A stretch of 64,000 nucleotides of DNA from Xylophilus sp. Leaf220 (GCF_001421705.1 NZ_LMKO01000002.1:101627-165626), one strand, 5' to 3'. Counted from the first letter of the stretch, positions 27,780-36,982 are shown. Notes: a model not told the origin generated them from the sequence alone. Program-made: numbers and translations.

Positions 27780-28742
27780 ATGCAGCGCCGCCACCTCCTC
27801 TCTGCCCTTGCCGCAGCTTCTGTACTTCCTGGAATGTCTTTCGCCCAGGGCAAGCCGATCCGCATCGTGGTGCCCTTCCCGCCGGGAGGCGCCACCGACA
27901 TTACCGGCCGCGCCCTGCAGGAGCCGCTGTCGCGCCTGCTGCAGCAGCCGGTGGTGATCGACAACCGCGCCGGCGCCGGCGGCTCGATCGGCATGGCCGA
28001 GGTGGCGCGCGCGGCACCCGACGGCCTGACGCTGTGCGTGGCCACGCTCTCCACCCACGGTGTGAACCCGGCGGTGTTCCAGAAGCTGCCCTACGACCCG
28101 ATCAAGGACTTCGTGGGCGTGACCGAGATCGTCAAGGCGCCCGGGGTGCTCGTGATCAACCCCAAGGAGGTGCCGGTGCAGACCTTCGCCGAGCTGGTGC
28201 GCTTCCTGAAGGCCAACCCGGGCAAGGTGTCGTACGCGTCGCCGGGCAACGGCACCATCGGCCACATGTGGGGCGAGCTGTTCAAGAACAGCACCGGCAC
28301 GTCGATGGTGCATATTCCCTACCGCGGTGCCGGTCCGGCGCTCAACGACGTGCTGGCGGGCCAGGTGGGGGTCTACTTCGACCAGGTGGCCTCGTCGCTG
28401 TCGTACGTGAAGACCGGCAAGCTGAAGGCGCTGGCGGTGTCCTGGGGCAGCCGGCTGGATGTATTGCCGGACGTCCCCACCTATGCCGAGCTGGGCTTTC
28501 CGGCGATCAACGATCCGTCGTGGTTCGGCCTGGTGGCGCCGGCCGGCACGCCGCCGGCCCTGGTGGCGCAGCTCCAGCAGGCGGTGGCCGCCGCGCTGAA
28601 GTCGCCGGGCGTGGCCGAACGGCTGGCCGGCCAGGGCCTGTACCCCTCGGGCACCACGCCGGCGGCCTTCACCCGCCAGATCGCCTCCGAGATCGACAAG
28701 ATGAAGAAGGTCGCCGCCTTCGCCAAGATCCAACTCGACTGA
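27780..28742 (+). CDS. Bug-family (TctC-like) periplasmic solute-binding protein
   Basis: The 320-aa protein is a Bordetella-uptake-gene type receptor of tripartite tricarboxylate-type transport. Its signal peptide is twin-Arg-free (MQRRHLLSALAAASVLPGMSFAQ). Family landmarks are IRIVVPFPPGGATDITGR, VVIDNRAGAGGSIG, MVHIPYRGAGPALNDVLAGQV and VPTYAELGFP. No membrane subunits (TctA/TctB) are nearby, which is usual for this hugely expanded family in Comamonadaceae. Ligands are typically carboxylates. The N-formylglutamate amidohydrolase gene starts 14 bp after its stop. Confidence 0.93.
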   Translation: MQRRHLLSALAAASVLPGMSFAQGKPIRIVVPFPPGGATDITGRALQEPLSRLLQQPVVIDNRAGAGGSIGMAEVARAAPDGLTLCVATLSTHGVNPAVFQKLPYDPIKDFVGVTEIVKAPGVLVINPKEVPVQTFAELVRFLKANPGKVSYASPGNGTIGHMWGELFKNSTGTSMVHIPYRGAGPALNDVLAGQVGVYFDQVASSLSYVKTGKLKALAVSWGSRLDVLPDVPTYAELGFPAINDPSWFGLVAPAGTPPALVAQLQQAVAAALKSPGVAERLAGQGLYPSGTTPAAFTRQIASEIDKMKKVAAFAKIQLD

Positions 28743-28756
28743 ACGAGATTTCGCCT

Positions 28757-29695
28757 ATGCATGCCGCTCTCAAACTGATCACCGACCGCTACCGACAGGC
28801 CGAGCCGGGCGCCGCAGGCGGTGCCGGGCCCGACGGCACGGTGGCGTCGCCACCGCCGCCGATGGTCAGCGCCACGCCGGGCACCACCCGGTTGGTGCTG
28901 GACTCGCCGCACAGCGGCACCTTCTACCCGGCCGACTTCCGCCCGGTCTGCGACCTGCCGACGCTGCGCCGCGCCGAGGACACCCACGTCGAGAAGCTCT
29001 ACGGCTTCGCGCCCTCGCTCGGCGTGGCCTGGATCGAGGCGCACTTCCCGCGCAGCTACCTCGACGCCAACCGCGACACGCTGGAGCTGGACGTGGCGCT
29101 GCTCGACGCGCCCTGGCCCGGGCCGGTCGCGACCGATCCGGTGGTGCTCTCCAAGGTGCGGCTCGGCAAGGGCCTCATCTGGAAATTCACCGACGAGGGC
29201 CTGCCGATCTACGACCGCCTGCTGGGCGTGGACGAGGTGCAGGCCCGCATCGACCGCTGCTGGCGGCCCTACCACGCGGCGGTGGCCGCGGCGATCGACG
29301 CGGCCCATGCGCGGCACGGCCGCAGCATCCACATCAACTGCCACTCGATGCCGGCGGTGGCGGCCAGCCACGCGACCGACTACCCGGGCCTGGTGCATGC
29401 CGACTTCGTGATCGGCGACCGCGACGGCAGCACCGCGAGCCCGGCGCTGTCGCAGGCGCTGTGCGACTACCTGCGCGGCTGCGGCTACAGCGTCGACTAC
29501 AACCATCCGTACAAGGGAGTGGAGCTGGTGCGCCGCTACGGCGATCCGGCCGCCGGCCGGCACAGCATCCAGGTGGAGATCAACCGCCGGCTCTACATGG
29601 ACGAGCGGACGCTGGCGCCGCTGCCCGACGGCTTCGCCCGGCTGCAGCGCGACCTGCGCGGCATGGTGGAGCTGCTGCTGGCGGTGGAGATCTAG
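28757..29695 (+). CDS. N-formylglutamate amidohydrolase
   Basis: The 312-aa protein matches the FGase/HutG family that hydrolyses N-formyl-L-glutamate to formate and glutamate. Metal- and substrate-site segments are LVLDSPHSGTFYP, AEDTHVEKLYGFA, INCHSMPAVAA and VQVEINRRLYMDE-like QVEINRRLYMD. It follows the Bug receptor by 14 bp, but no other histidine-utilisation gene (hutU, hutH, hutF) is present. It may therefore act on a related N-formyl or N-acyl amino acid imported through the Bug protein. Confidence 0.88.
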   Translation: MHAALKLITDRYRQAEPGAAGGAGPDGTVASPPPPMVSATPGTTRLVLDSPHSGTFYPADFRPVCDLPTLRRAEDTHVEKLYGFAPSLGVAWIEAHFPRSYLDANRDTLELDVALLDAPWPGPVATDPVVLSKVRLGKGLIWKFTDEGLPIYDRLLGVDEVQARIDRCWRPYHAAVAAAIDAAHARHGRSIHINCHSMPAVAASHATDYPGLVHADFVIGDRDGSTASPALSQALCDYLRGCGYSVDYNHPYKGVELVRRYGDPAAGRHSIQVEINRRLYMDERTLAPLPDGFARLQRDLRGMVELLLAVEI

Positions 29696-29710
29696 CCGTT
29701 CGGTGCCGCG

Positions 29711-29751
29711 GCCGGCACCGGACGCCGGCCTCCAGCTACGAAATCGATAGC
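29711..29751. repeat. Two-part intergenic repeat, copy 3
   Basis: GCCGGC (29711-29716) and GCCGGC (29724-29729) make the GC hairpin; GCTACGAAATCGATAGC (29735-29751) is the second module with 4-bp arms. It lies between two convergent genes. Confidence 0.75.
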
Positions 29752-29777
29752 AACCGCCGGCCGGGGGGCGGCGGCGG

Positions 29778-30683
29778 TCAGATGCCGACGTCGCCGACCT
29801 TGTCGCTCGGGTACTTGAAGCTGTCGCGCAGGATGGCCGGTACCGGCAGCTCCAGGTTGGTGCCCTTGGGCGGGATCGGGGCCTGGAACCACTTGCGGTA
29901 GATCTCGTAGATCTCGCCGCCCTGGATCAGCCGGCGCATCTCGGTGTCGACCACCCGCTTGAACTCGGCGTCGCCCTTGGGCAGCATCATCGCGTAGGGC
30001 TCGATGGTCATCGGCTTGCCGATCACCTGGAAATCGGCCGGCTTGCCGGAGGTGGCGCGCAGGCTGTAGAGCAGCACGTCGTCCATCGCGAAGGCGTCGG
30101 CGGTGGCCTTCTCGACCATCGAGAACGCCTCGGCGTGGTCGCGCGCCTCGACGATCTTCATCTTCAGGCCCTGCTCGCGGTCGAGCCGGCGCAGCGTCTC
30201 GATGTTGGTGGTGCCGGCGGTCGACACCACCGTCTTGCCGGCCAGGTCGCCGATGGTGCTGCCCGGCGTGGAGCTGCGGGTGAGGAAGCGCGAGGCCGCG
30301 ATGAAGTGCGCGATGGTGAAATCCACCTGCTGGCGCCGCGCCGCGGTGTTGGTGGTGGAGCCGCATTCCATCGCCGCCTTGCCTTCGACGATGGCCGGGA
30401 TGCGGTTGGCGCCGGTGACCGACAGGTAGCGCACCTCGAGTGCCGGCAGCTTCAGCTCCTTGCGCACCGCCTCGGCGATCCTCTGGCAGATCTCCACCGC
30501 GTAGCCCATCGGCTTCTTGTCGTCGCCCGCCACGTAGGAGAAGGGCACCGACGCGTCGCGGTGGGCGATCACGATCTGGCGGCTTTCGCGGATCTTGTCG
30601 AGCTGGCCCGCGGTGGCGGCACCGGCACCGAGGGCGGCCACGCAGGCCAGCCATCCGGCACGCCGAAGGGTTTTGAACGTCAT
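29778..30683 (-). CDS. Periplasmic amino-acid-binding protein (SBP family 3, GltI-like)
   Basis: The 301-aa protein has a signal peptide (MTFKTLRRAGWLACVAALGAGAATAG) and the family 3 solute-binding fold. Visible segments are REIVIAHR-like RQIVIAHRDASVPFSY, DDKKPMGYAVEICQRI, ECGSTTNTAARRQQVDFT (the ligand-binding ECGSTTN stretch of glutamate/aspartate receptors) and LAGKTVVSTAGTTN. The ABC permease and ATPase are not adjacent, so it is an orphan here. The start at 30683 follows a GGGGAT region that could act as ribosome-binding site. Confidence 0.9.
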   Translation of the reverse strand: MTFKTLRRAGWLACVAALGAGAATAGQLDKIRESRQIVIAHRDASVPFSYVAGDDKKPMGYAVEICQRIAEAVRKELKLPALEVRYLSVTGANRIPAIVEGKAAMECGSTTNTAARRQQVDFTIAHFIAASRFLTRSSTPGSTIGDLAGKTVVSTAGTTNIETLRRLDREQGLKMKIVEARDHAEAFSMVEKATADAFAMDDVLLYSLRATSGKPADFQVIGKPMTIEPYAMMLPKGDAEFKRVVDTEMRRLIQGGEIYEIYRKWFQAPIPPKGTNLELPVPAILRDSFKYPSDKVGDVGI

Positions 30684-30832
30684 GGGGGATCTCCGTGAGG
30701 CGCAATGAGGGTCCCCACGTGCAGCAGAAGCCGTGCCAGAGCGTAAGGATTTGTTGGAAAACGTACGAGTGTAGGAAGCAACCGCCCGCGCAGGCAAGCG
30801 CGCGCGGGCTGCGGCGATGCGCCGCGGGGCCC

Positions 30833-31492
30833 TCAGTCGCAGCTACGCAACGGCTTGCCGGCCAGCGAGGTGGCCAGCGCCGACACCGCCGGGCGCAGCG
30901 CCTCGTCGACCGTCGGCAGGCGCAGCACCTGGCCGCGCACCTCGGCGCGCTCCTGCACCACCCGGGCGGTGCGCACGCCCCGCTGCGACAGGGCGGCCAG
31001 CTCCTCGGTAGCGGCCTCCTGGGTCGGGAAGCTGCCGAGCGACAGGCCCGGCTCCAGCGAGGAACTGGTCAGCACCTCGAACGACACCCGCCGCGCCCGC
31101 AGCTCGGCGCGCTTCTTGGTCAACTGGTCGGCGTCGGCATAGCGGCCCATGTAGACGATCCAGCGGGCCGGCGCGGTGCCCGGCTCCAGCGCCCAGCGGC
31201 CGGTGGGCAGCAGGGTGGAGGCGCGCTCCCGGATCACCGCCGCCTCGGCCTCGCCGAACAGGCCGGCCTGCAGGCATTCGGTGGCAGGGGGCGGCGGCGG
31301 CGGTGCGGCGGCGCTGCGGCGCACGTCGTCGGCCGTCACCACCCGCAGCAGGTCGGGCCGGATCTGCTGGGACATGCGCTGCGGCTCGGACTGCGGCACC
31401 GGCGCCAGGCCCCACGATTGCAACGCGCCGTGCGCCCAGGCGTAGTAGAGGCCGTTGGCCAGCACGAGGAGCAGGGCGGCGATGCGCAGCAT
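30833..31492 (-). CDS. SPOR-domain membrane-anchored protein
   Basis: The 219-aa protein starts with a membrane anchor ([24 protein letters not shown]), has a Pro-rich linker ([16 protein letters not shown]) and a C-terminal SPOR-like domain ([32 protein letters not shown], then [24 protein letters not shown]). SPOR domains bind denuded septal peptidoglycan. Two cysteines lie in the periplasmic part. The gene follows birA by 25 bp, the usual Burkholderiales position, although the coaX gene commonly found between them is missing. Confidence 0.85.
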   Translation of the reverse strand: MLRIAALLLVLANGLYYAWAHGALQSWGLAPVPQSEPQRMSQQIRPDLLRVVTADDVRRSAAAPPPPPPATECLQAGLFGEAEAAVIRERASTLLPTGRWALEPGTAPARWIVYMGRYADADQLTKKRAELRARRVSFEVLTSSSLEPGLSLGSFPTQEAATEELAALSQRGVRTARVVQERAEVRGQVLRLPTVDEALRPAVSALATSLAGKPLRSCD

Positions 31493-31517
31493 GGTGGGGA
31501 ATGGGGATCGAAAGGGT

Positions 31518-32330
31518 TCAGCCGCGCACCGGCTGCATGGCCGGCCGGACGCTGATCTCGGCGCTGCGGACCGCCTGGCGCACGCCGGGCGCGGTTTCCA
31601 CCAGCAGCGCGCCGTCGGCATCGACGCCGCAGGCGGTGCCCTGTACGCCGTCGCTGAGCTGCACCGCGCGGCGGGCCAGCACGTCGCGCCGGTCGAAGCG
31701 CGCGCGCCAGGGGCCGAAACCGCCGAGCGCGAATGCCTGCAGCGCGGCCACCAGCGGCGCGGCCACCCGGCCGAGCGCCAGCGCGGCCGTCAGGCCCGGC
31801 TCCAGTTCGCGCAGGCCGGCGGGCGGGGTGCGCATGCCGTCGGCGGCCGGGGTGGCGATGTTCAGGCCCACGCCCACCACCGCGTAGCGCGGGGCCGGGC
31901 CGCCGCCCTCGCCCGGCACGCCGGCCGTCTCGACCAGGATGCCGCCCAGCTTGCGGTCCTGCCACCAGAGGTCGTTGGGCCACTTCAGGCCGATGCGCGG
32001 ATGCAGCGCCTCGGCCACCGCCACGCCGACGGCCAGCGACAGGCCCGACCAGTCGGCCGGCGCCAGCGGCATGCCGAGCGAGAAAGTGAGCGTGTCGCCG
32101 GCCTCGCCCGCATCGCTCTGCCAGCCGCGGCCCAGCCGGCCGCGGCCGGCGGTCTGGCGCTCGGCCACCAGCAGCACCGGCTCGGTGCGGCCTGCGCGGG
32201 CGCGGCGCATCAGCTCGGTGCTGGTCGAGTCGATGGTGGGCACGATCTCGACCGAGAAATCGGGAATCGACGGCGACACCGCCTGCCAGATGTCCTCGGC
32301 CGGCCAGCGGATCGGCGGGACCAGGCTCAC
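31518..32330 (-). CDS. birA: Biotin--[acetyl-CoA-carboxylase] ligase (BirA catalytic type)
   Basis: The 270-aa protein adenylates biotin and attaches it to the carrier protein of acetyl-CoA carboxylase. The catalytic core is visible: [28 protein letters not shown] (the GRGRxGR motif), [20 protein letters not shown] and GVGLNIATP. The N-terminal helix-turn-helix of repressor-type BirA is absent, so it is not a regulator. A GTG at 32330 overlaps the stop of the SET gene (GTGA), which I prefer to the ATG at 32390 that would lie within it. Confidence 0.9.
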   Translation of the reverse strand: MSLVPPIRWPAEDIWQAVSPSIPDFSVEIVPTIDSTSTELMRRARAGRTEPVLLVAERQTAGRGRLGRGWQSDAGEAGDTLTFSLGMPLAPADWSGLSLAVGVAVAEALHPRIGLKWPNDLWWQDRKLGGILVETAGVPGEGGGPAPRYAVVGVGLNIATPAADGMRTPPAGLRELEPGLTAALALGRVAAPLVAALQAFALGGFGPWRARFDRRDVLARRAVQLSDGVQGTACGVDADGALLVETAPGVRQAVRSAEISVRPAMQPVRG

Positions 32331-32806
32331 CGGCGAAAGCCCCGCTTGGGCGCCAGCAGCGTGCCGCGGCAGCGGTCGGCACCGCACCAACAGGGGTATT
32401 CGGCCTTGAGCTTCCTGGTATATCGCTCTTCGATGATCAGGCCGTAGTCGTAGTTGAGCTCTTCGCCGGCCGCGATGTTGCGCAGCGCGCGGATGAAGAT
32501 CCGGCCGGCCTGCTCGTCGGCCTCGCAGTTCGGGTCGCAGCTGTGGTTGATCCAGCGGGACGAGTTGCCGCCGTACTTGGCGTCGATCACCCGGTCGGCG
32601 TCGATGTGGAAATAGAAGGTGTGGTTGGGCTGGCTCAGGTCGTGCGGATGGCGGTCCTGCGCCTCGTCCCAGCCGATGATCTCGCCCACGTATTCGACGA
32701 TGCGCTCGCCCTCGGCGATGTCCTGCACCGCGAAGACGCCCTTGCCGTGCACGCCGGAGCGGCGGGTCTGGATCCGGCGGCCTGAAACGGGGGGATTGGG
32801 AGCCAT
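32327..32806 (-). CDS. SET-domain protein lysine methyltransferase
   Basis: The 159-aa protein is almost only a SET domain. It has GVHGKGVFAVQDIAEGERIVEYVGEII at the start, NSSRWINHSCDPNCEAD (the NHS motif for SAM), AGEELNYDYG (catalytic Tyr) and a post-SET cysteine cluster CWCGADRCRG that binds zinc with the upstream Cys. SET enzymes methylate lysines on proteins; bacterial substrates are rarely known. The gene overlaps birA, and its 146-bp upstream region is shared divergently with the topoisomerase III gene. The ATG at 32806 gives the compact domain; an ORF extension to 33013 would overlap topB. Confidence 0.9.
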   Translation of the reverse strand: MAPNPPVSGRRIQTRRSGVHGKGVFAVQDIAEGERIVEYVGEIIGWDEAQDRHPHDLSQPNHTFYFHIDADRVIDAKYGGNSSRWINHSCDPNCEADEQAGRIFIRALRNIAAGEELNYDYGLIIEERYTRKLKAEYPCWCGADRCRGTLLAPKRGFRR

Positions 32807-32952
32807 GGCCAAAACTCTGTTAACTTGAATAGGCACGTATGCGTGCACGCCAGCGCGTGCAGGCGCGCGAGAACTTGCGATTGTAGGGAGCCGCCGAGGC
32901 CGGCGCGCACCCACCCCCACCCCCCGACAGAACACAAGGTACGAGAGAGAGC

Positions 32953-35900
32953 ATGACGAAGACACTGGTGATCGCGGAAAAGCCTTCGGTAGCGCAGGAC
33001 ATCGTGCGCGCACTGACGCCCGTGGCCGGCAAGTTCGACAAGCACGACGACTACTTCGAGAGCGAGAAGTACGTGGTGACCAGCGCCGTGGGCCACCTGG
33101 TGGAGATCCAGGCGCCCGAAGAATTCGACGTGAAGCGCGGCAAGTGGAGCTTCGCCCACCTGCCGGTGATCCCGCCCTACTTCGACCTGAAGCCGGTCGA
33201 CAAGACCAAGACGCGGCTGAACGCGGTGGTGCGCCAGGCCAAGCGCAAGGACGTCTCGGCCCTGGTCAACGCCTGCGACGCGGGCCGCGAGGGCGAGCTG
33301 ATCTTCCGGCTGATCGAGCAGTACGCGGGCGGCTCGAAGCCGCTCAACAAGCCGGTGCGCCGGCTCTGGCTGCAGTCGATGACGCCGCAGGCGATCCGCG
33401 ACGGCTTCGACCAGCTGCGCAGCGAGCAGCAGATGCAGGGCCTGGCCAACGCGGCGCGCAGCCGCTCCGAGGCCGACTGGCTGGTCGGCATCAACGGCAC
33501 CCGCGCCATGACCGCGTTCAACTCGCGCGACGGCGGCTTCTTCCTGACCACCGTCGGCCGGGTGCAGACGCCCACGCTGTCGGTGGTGGTGGAGCGCGAG
33601 GAGCAGATCCGCCGCTTCGTCAGCCGCGACTACTGGGAGGTGCATGCCAGCTTCCAGGCCGAGGCCGGCCCCTACCCCGGCAAGTGGTTCGACCCCGACT
33701 GGAAGAAGGCCAACGCGCCGCTGCTGCAGGCCGGCATCAGCTCGGGCACCGCCCGCGCCGGCGACGCCGACCCCGAGCAGCGTGCCGACCGCGTCTGGGC
33801 GCGCGCCCAGGCCGACGCGATCGCCGCCGCCGCCCGCGGCAAGGCCGCCACCGTGACCGAGGACAGCAAGCCCAGCACCCAGGCCAGCCCGCTGCTGTTC
33901 GACCTGACCAGCCTGCAGCGCGAGGCCAACGGCCGCTTCGGCTTCTCGGCCAAGACCACGCTCTCGCTGGCCCAGAGCCTCTACGAGCGCCACAAGGCCC
34001 TGACCTACCCGCGGACCGATTCGCGCGCCCTGCCCGAGGACTACCTGGCGGTCGCCAAGCAGACCATGGGCATGCTGGCCGGCAGCGGCATGCGCCACCT
34101 GGCCCCCTATGCGCAGCAGGCGCTCGACGGCGGCTACGTCAAGCCCAGCAAGCGCATCTTCGACAACGCCAAGGTGTCGGACCACTTCGCGATCATCCCC
34201 ACGCTGCAGGCGCCCAGCGGCCTCTCCGACGCCGAGCAGAAGCTCTACGACTTCGTCGTGCGCCGCTTCCTCTCGGTCTTCTTCCCGAGCGCCGAGTACC
34301 AGATCACCACCCGCATCAGCACGGTGGAGCACGAAGGCAAGCGCTACCCCTTCCGCAGCGACGGCAAGGTGCTGGTCAAGCCCGGCTGGCTGGCGATCTA
34401 CGGCAAGGAAGCGCAGGACGAAGAGGCCGAGGGCGACAAGGAAGCCAAGGACGGCAAGGACGCCGGCAAGCGCCTGGTGCCGGTGCGCCCCGGCGAGAAG
34501 CCGGTCGCCACCCAGGTCGACCCCAAGGCCCTCAAGACCAAGCCGCCCGCCCGCTACAGCGAAGCCACCCTGCTCGGCGCGATGGAAGGCGCCGGCAAGA
34601 CGATCGACGACGAGGAACTGCGCGCCGCGATGCAGGAGAAGGGCCTGGGCACGCCCGCCACCCGCGCCGCCATCATCGAAGGCCTGCTGACAGAGAAGTA
34701 CATGCTGCGCGACGGCCGCGAGCTGATCCCCACCGCCAAGGCCTTCCAGCTGATGACGCTGCTGCGCGGCCTGGGCGTGGAAGAGCTCTCCAAGGCCGAG
34801 CTCACCGGCGAGTGGGAGTACAAGCTCTCGCAGATGGAGAAGGGCCTGCTGAGCCGCGAGGCCTTCATGGCCGAGATCGCGGCGATGACCGAGCACATCG
34901 TCAAGAAGGCCAAGGAATACGACCGCGACACCGTGCCCGGCGACTACGCGACGCTCGCCACGCCCTGCCCCAACTGCGGCGGCATCGTGCGCGAGAACTA
35001 CCGGCGCTACAGCTGCATCGGCCGGCCCGCCGGCGCGGCCGACGGCCACGGCAGCAGCCGCGACGCCGGCACCGAGGGCTGCGGCTTCTCGTTCGGCAAG
35101 TCGCCCGCCGGCCGCACCTTCGAGATCGCCGAGGCCGATGCGCTGCTGCGCGAGCACAAGATCGGGCCGCTGGAGGGCTTCCGCTCCAAGGCGGGCTGGC
35201 CGTTCACTTCCGAGATCGTGCTGAAATTCGACGAAGAGGCGAAGAACTGGAAGCTGGAGTTCGACTTCGGCGACGACCGGAAGGGCGAGGAGAGCGGCGA
35301 GATCGTCGATTTCACCGGCCAGGAGCCGCTCGGCAAATCGCCCTGCGACGACGGCATGGTCTACGAGCACGGCAGCAACTACGTCAGCGAGCGCGCCGTG
35401 CCCACCGCCGAGCACCCGACGCCCACCAGCGCCTTCAAGGTCGGCAAGATCATCCTGCAGCAGCCGATCTCGCGCGAGCAGGTGCAGAAGCTGCTGGAGA
35501 CCGGCAAGACCGACCTGCTCGACAAGTTCATCAGCAACAAGACGCGCCGCCCGTTCAAGGCCTTCCTGGCCTGGGACGCCGCCGCCGGCAAGGTCAACTT
35601 CGAGTTCGAGCCGCGCGCCAGCAAGTTCCCGCCGCGGCCGGGCGCCGCTACCAAAACCGCAGCAGGCAGCCGGGGCGCAGCGCCGGCCGCGGGCGCGAAG
35701 GCGGTGAAGGCCACGGCCAAGACCGCCGCCAAGTCCGCCACCGCCAAAAAGACCGCCGCCGCCAAGACGCCGGCCGCCAAGAAGGCCGGGGCCGCCCCCA
35801 AGGCGCCGCGCAAGACGACGCCCGGCACCGGCCTGGTCCCGAGCGCCGCGCTGGCCGCGGTGATCGGCACCGAGCCGGTCGCCCGCACCGAGGTGATCAA

Positions 35901-36060
35901 GAAGCTGTGGGACTACATCAAGGCGAACAATTTGCAGGACGCCAAGGACAAGCGCGCGATCAACGCCGACGACAGGCTGCTGGCCGTCTTCGGCAAGCCG
36001 CAGGTCACGATGTTCGAGCTGGCCGGCATCGTCGGCAAGCACCTGGCGAGCGCCGCATGA
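32953..36060 (+). CDS. topB: DNA topoisomerase III with C-terminal SWIB domain
   Basis: The 1035-aa type IA topoisomerase decatenates DNA. The Toprim domain begins TKTLVIAEKPSVAQDIVRAL and contains NACDAGREGELIFRL. The catalytic Tyr lies in KALTYPRTDSRALPEDY. A cysteine-rich segment (CPNCGGIVRENYRRYSCIG) and zinc-ribbon-like repeats follow. After residue 890 comes a Lys/Ala-rich histone-H1-like linker of about 60 residues, and then a SWIB/MDM2-type domain of about 75 residues (LVPSAALAAVIG; VIKKLWDYIKANNLQD; INADDRLLAVFG; VTMFELAGIVGKHL). The protein is well beyond the E. coli length (653 aa) because of this tail. Confidence 0.94.
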   Translation: MTKTLVIAEKPSVAQDIVRALTPVAGKFDKHDDYFESEKYVVTSAVGHLVEIQAPEEFDVKRGKWSFAHLPVIPPYFDLKPVDKTKTRLNAVVRQAKRKDVSALVNACDAGREGELIFRLIEQYAGGSKPLNKPVRRLWLQSMTPQAIRDGFDQLRSEQQMQGLANAARSRSEADWLVGINGTRAMTAFNSRDGGFFLTTVGRVQTPTLSVVVEREEQIRRFVSRDYWEVHASFQAEAGPYPGKWFDPDWKKANAPLLQAGISSGTARAGDADPEQRADRVWARAQADAIAAAARGKAATVTEDSKPSTQASPLLFDLTSLQREANGRFGFSAKTTLSLAQSLYERHKALTYPRTDSRALPEDYLAVAKQTMGMLAGSGMRHLAPYAQQALDGGYVKPSKRIFDNAKVSDHFAIIPTLQAPSGLSDAEQKLYDFVVRRFLSVFFPSAEYQITTRISTVEHEGKRYPFRSDGKVLVKPGWLAIYGKEAQDEEAEGDKEAKDGKDAGKRLVPVRPGEKPVATQVDPKALKTKPPARYSEATLLGAMEGAGKTIDDEELRAAMQEKGLGTPATRAAIIEGLLTEKYMLRDGRELIPTAKAFQLMTLLRGLGVEELSKAELTGEWEYKLSQMEKGLLSREAFMAEIAAMTEHIVKKAKEYDRDTVPGDYATLATPCPNCGGIVRENYRRYSCIGRPAGAADGHGSSRDAGTEGCGFSFGKSPAGRTFEIAEADALLREHKIGPLEGFRSKAGWPFTSEIVLKFDEEAKNWKLEFDFGDDRKGEESGEIVDFTGQEPLGKSPCDDGMVYEHGSNYVSERAVPTAEHPTPTSAFKVGKIILQQPISREQVQKLLETGKTDLLDKFISNKTRRPFKAFLAWDAAAGKVNFEFEPRASKFPPRPGAATKTAAGSRGAAPAAGAKAVKATAKTAAKSATAKKTAAAKTPAAKKAGAAPKAPRKTTPGTGLVPSAALAAVIGTEPVARTEVIKKLWDYIKANNLQDAKDKRAINADDRLLAVFGKPQVTMFELAGIVGKHLASAA

Positions 36061-36260
36061 GCGCGCGGCGGGCTCCCGCGCTGCAGCGGCTGGCAGGCCG
36101 TGCGCTGGCCGCGGCGCTGCTGTGCGCCGCGCTGGCGGGCTGCAACGTGGTCTCCGGCGGCGGCAGCCGCACGGCCGGCGACCCCAACGCCGCCGGGACC
36201 GGCGGCAGCGGCATGACGGTGTTCGGCACGGTGGATGCGGCGGTGACCCGCTCGCGCTGA
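36057..36260 (+). CDS. Small lipoprotein, 67 aa
   Basis: The ATG overlaps the topB stop codon (ATGA). The product has a basic N-terminus, a hydrophobic stretch and a lipobox LAGC, giving a mature lipoprotein of about 39 residues (CNVVSGGGSRTAGDPN onward) rich in Gly, Ala and Thr. I do not recognise a family. Overlap with topB suggests translational coupling, though the two functions look unrelated. Confidence 0.65.
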   Translation: MSARRAPALQRLAGRALAAALLCAALAGCNVVSGGGSRTAGDPNAAGTGGSGMTVFGTVDAAVTRSR

Positions 36261-36341
36261 GACGTCGGCCGAGAGGCCGGTGCGGTTCTTTCCCGTCTTC
36301 CGCGCTGCCGGTTGCTGAGCGGCTGAAGCATCGGCCCACGA

Positions 36342-36358
36342 GCTACGAAATCAGTAGC
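36342..36358. repeat. Single GCTAC/GTAGC repeat module
   Basis: GCTACGAAATCAGTAGC has 5-bp arms (36342-36346, 36354-36358). A related decayed copy in reverse orientation (GCTATCGATTTTG) is at 36429-36441. The surrounding 284-bp gap (36261-36544) between convergent genes holds no gene that I can support. Confidence 0.65.
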
Positions 36359-36379
36359 GCGTGGCCGATGTGAATCAAC

Positions 36380-36407
36380 CGTTTCAGGGCCTTTCGTGCC
36401 TGAAACG
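36380..36407 (+). terminator. Hairpin in the topB/lipoprotein 3' region, possible terminator
   Basis: CGTTTCAGG (36380-36388) pairs perfectly with CCTGAAACG (36399-36407), leaving a 10-nt loop. No T-run follows, so termination is uncertain. It lies in the gap between the convergent lipoprotein and cueR genes. Confidence 0.4.
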
Positions 36408-36544
36408 CATGCTGGCTGCCGACCGCGTGCTATCGATTTTGAAAGACTGGGGCTTCTGCGGCCTGCTGCCGTCTTCGTTGCGCTGCAAGATGCATGGCAG
36501 CCGGCCGGCAGACGGCGCCGACAGCCGCCTCTTTTCCTCCCGCA

Positions 36545-36982
36545 TCAGGCCCGTGCCAGATCGTCCAGGATCGGGCACTCCGGCCGCGCGTCGCCGTGGC
36601 AGCACGCCACCAGGGCTTCGAGGCTGCGCTGCATCGCCTGCATCTCGGCCACCCGGCGCGCCAGGTCGTCGATGTGGCGCTGGGCGATCTGCCGCACCTG
36701 GGCGCTCGCCCGGCCGCGGTCCTGCCACAGGCCGACCAGGGCGGCGATCTCGGCCATCGAGAAGCCCAGGTCGCGGGAGCGTTTCACGAAGCGCAGCGTG
36801 TGCACCTCGGCCTCGCCGTAGAGTCGGTAGCCGCCGTCGCTGCGGGCCACCGCCGGCAGCAGGCCCAGCGCCTCGTAGTGGCGCACCATGCGGGCCGACA
36901 GGCCGGCCTGCCGCGCCGCCTCGCCGATGGTGGCCCCGGGGCCGGAGTTCGGGCCCGGCACTGCCGCCCGCACCACGTTCAT
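36545..36982 (-). CDS. cueR: Cu(I)-responsive MerR-family regulator CueR
   Basis: The 145-aa protein has an N-terminal MerR helix-turn-helix (ATIGEAARQAGLSARMVRHYEALGLLP; DGGYRLYGEAEVHTLRFVKRSRDLGFSMAEIAALVGLW), a coiled-coil dimer helix, and a metal-binding loop with the cysteines of ACCHGDARPECPILDDLA. The loop spacing fits CueR-type Cu/Ag/Au sensors. The ATG overlaps the copZ stop (ATGA). Its expected target, a promoter with 19-bp spacer and CTTGCCAC dyad, lies before copA at 42989. Confidence 0.9.
   Translation of the reverse strand: MNVVRAAVPGPNSGPGATIGEAARQAGLSARMVRHYEALGLLPAVARSDGGYRLYGEAEVHTLRFVKRSRDLGFSMAEIAALVGLWQDRGRASAQVRQIAQRHIDDLARRVAEMQAMQRSLEALVACCHGDARPECPILDDLARA

Noticed and set aside
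32635..36339. 1234-aa minus-strand open frame
   Set aside because: Antisense to topB; low-complexity translation. Only its far end overlaps the real SET gene, in another frame.
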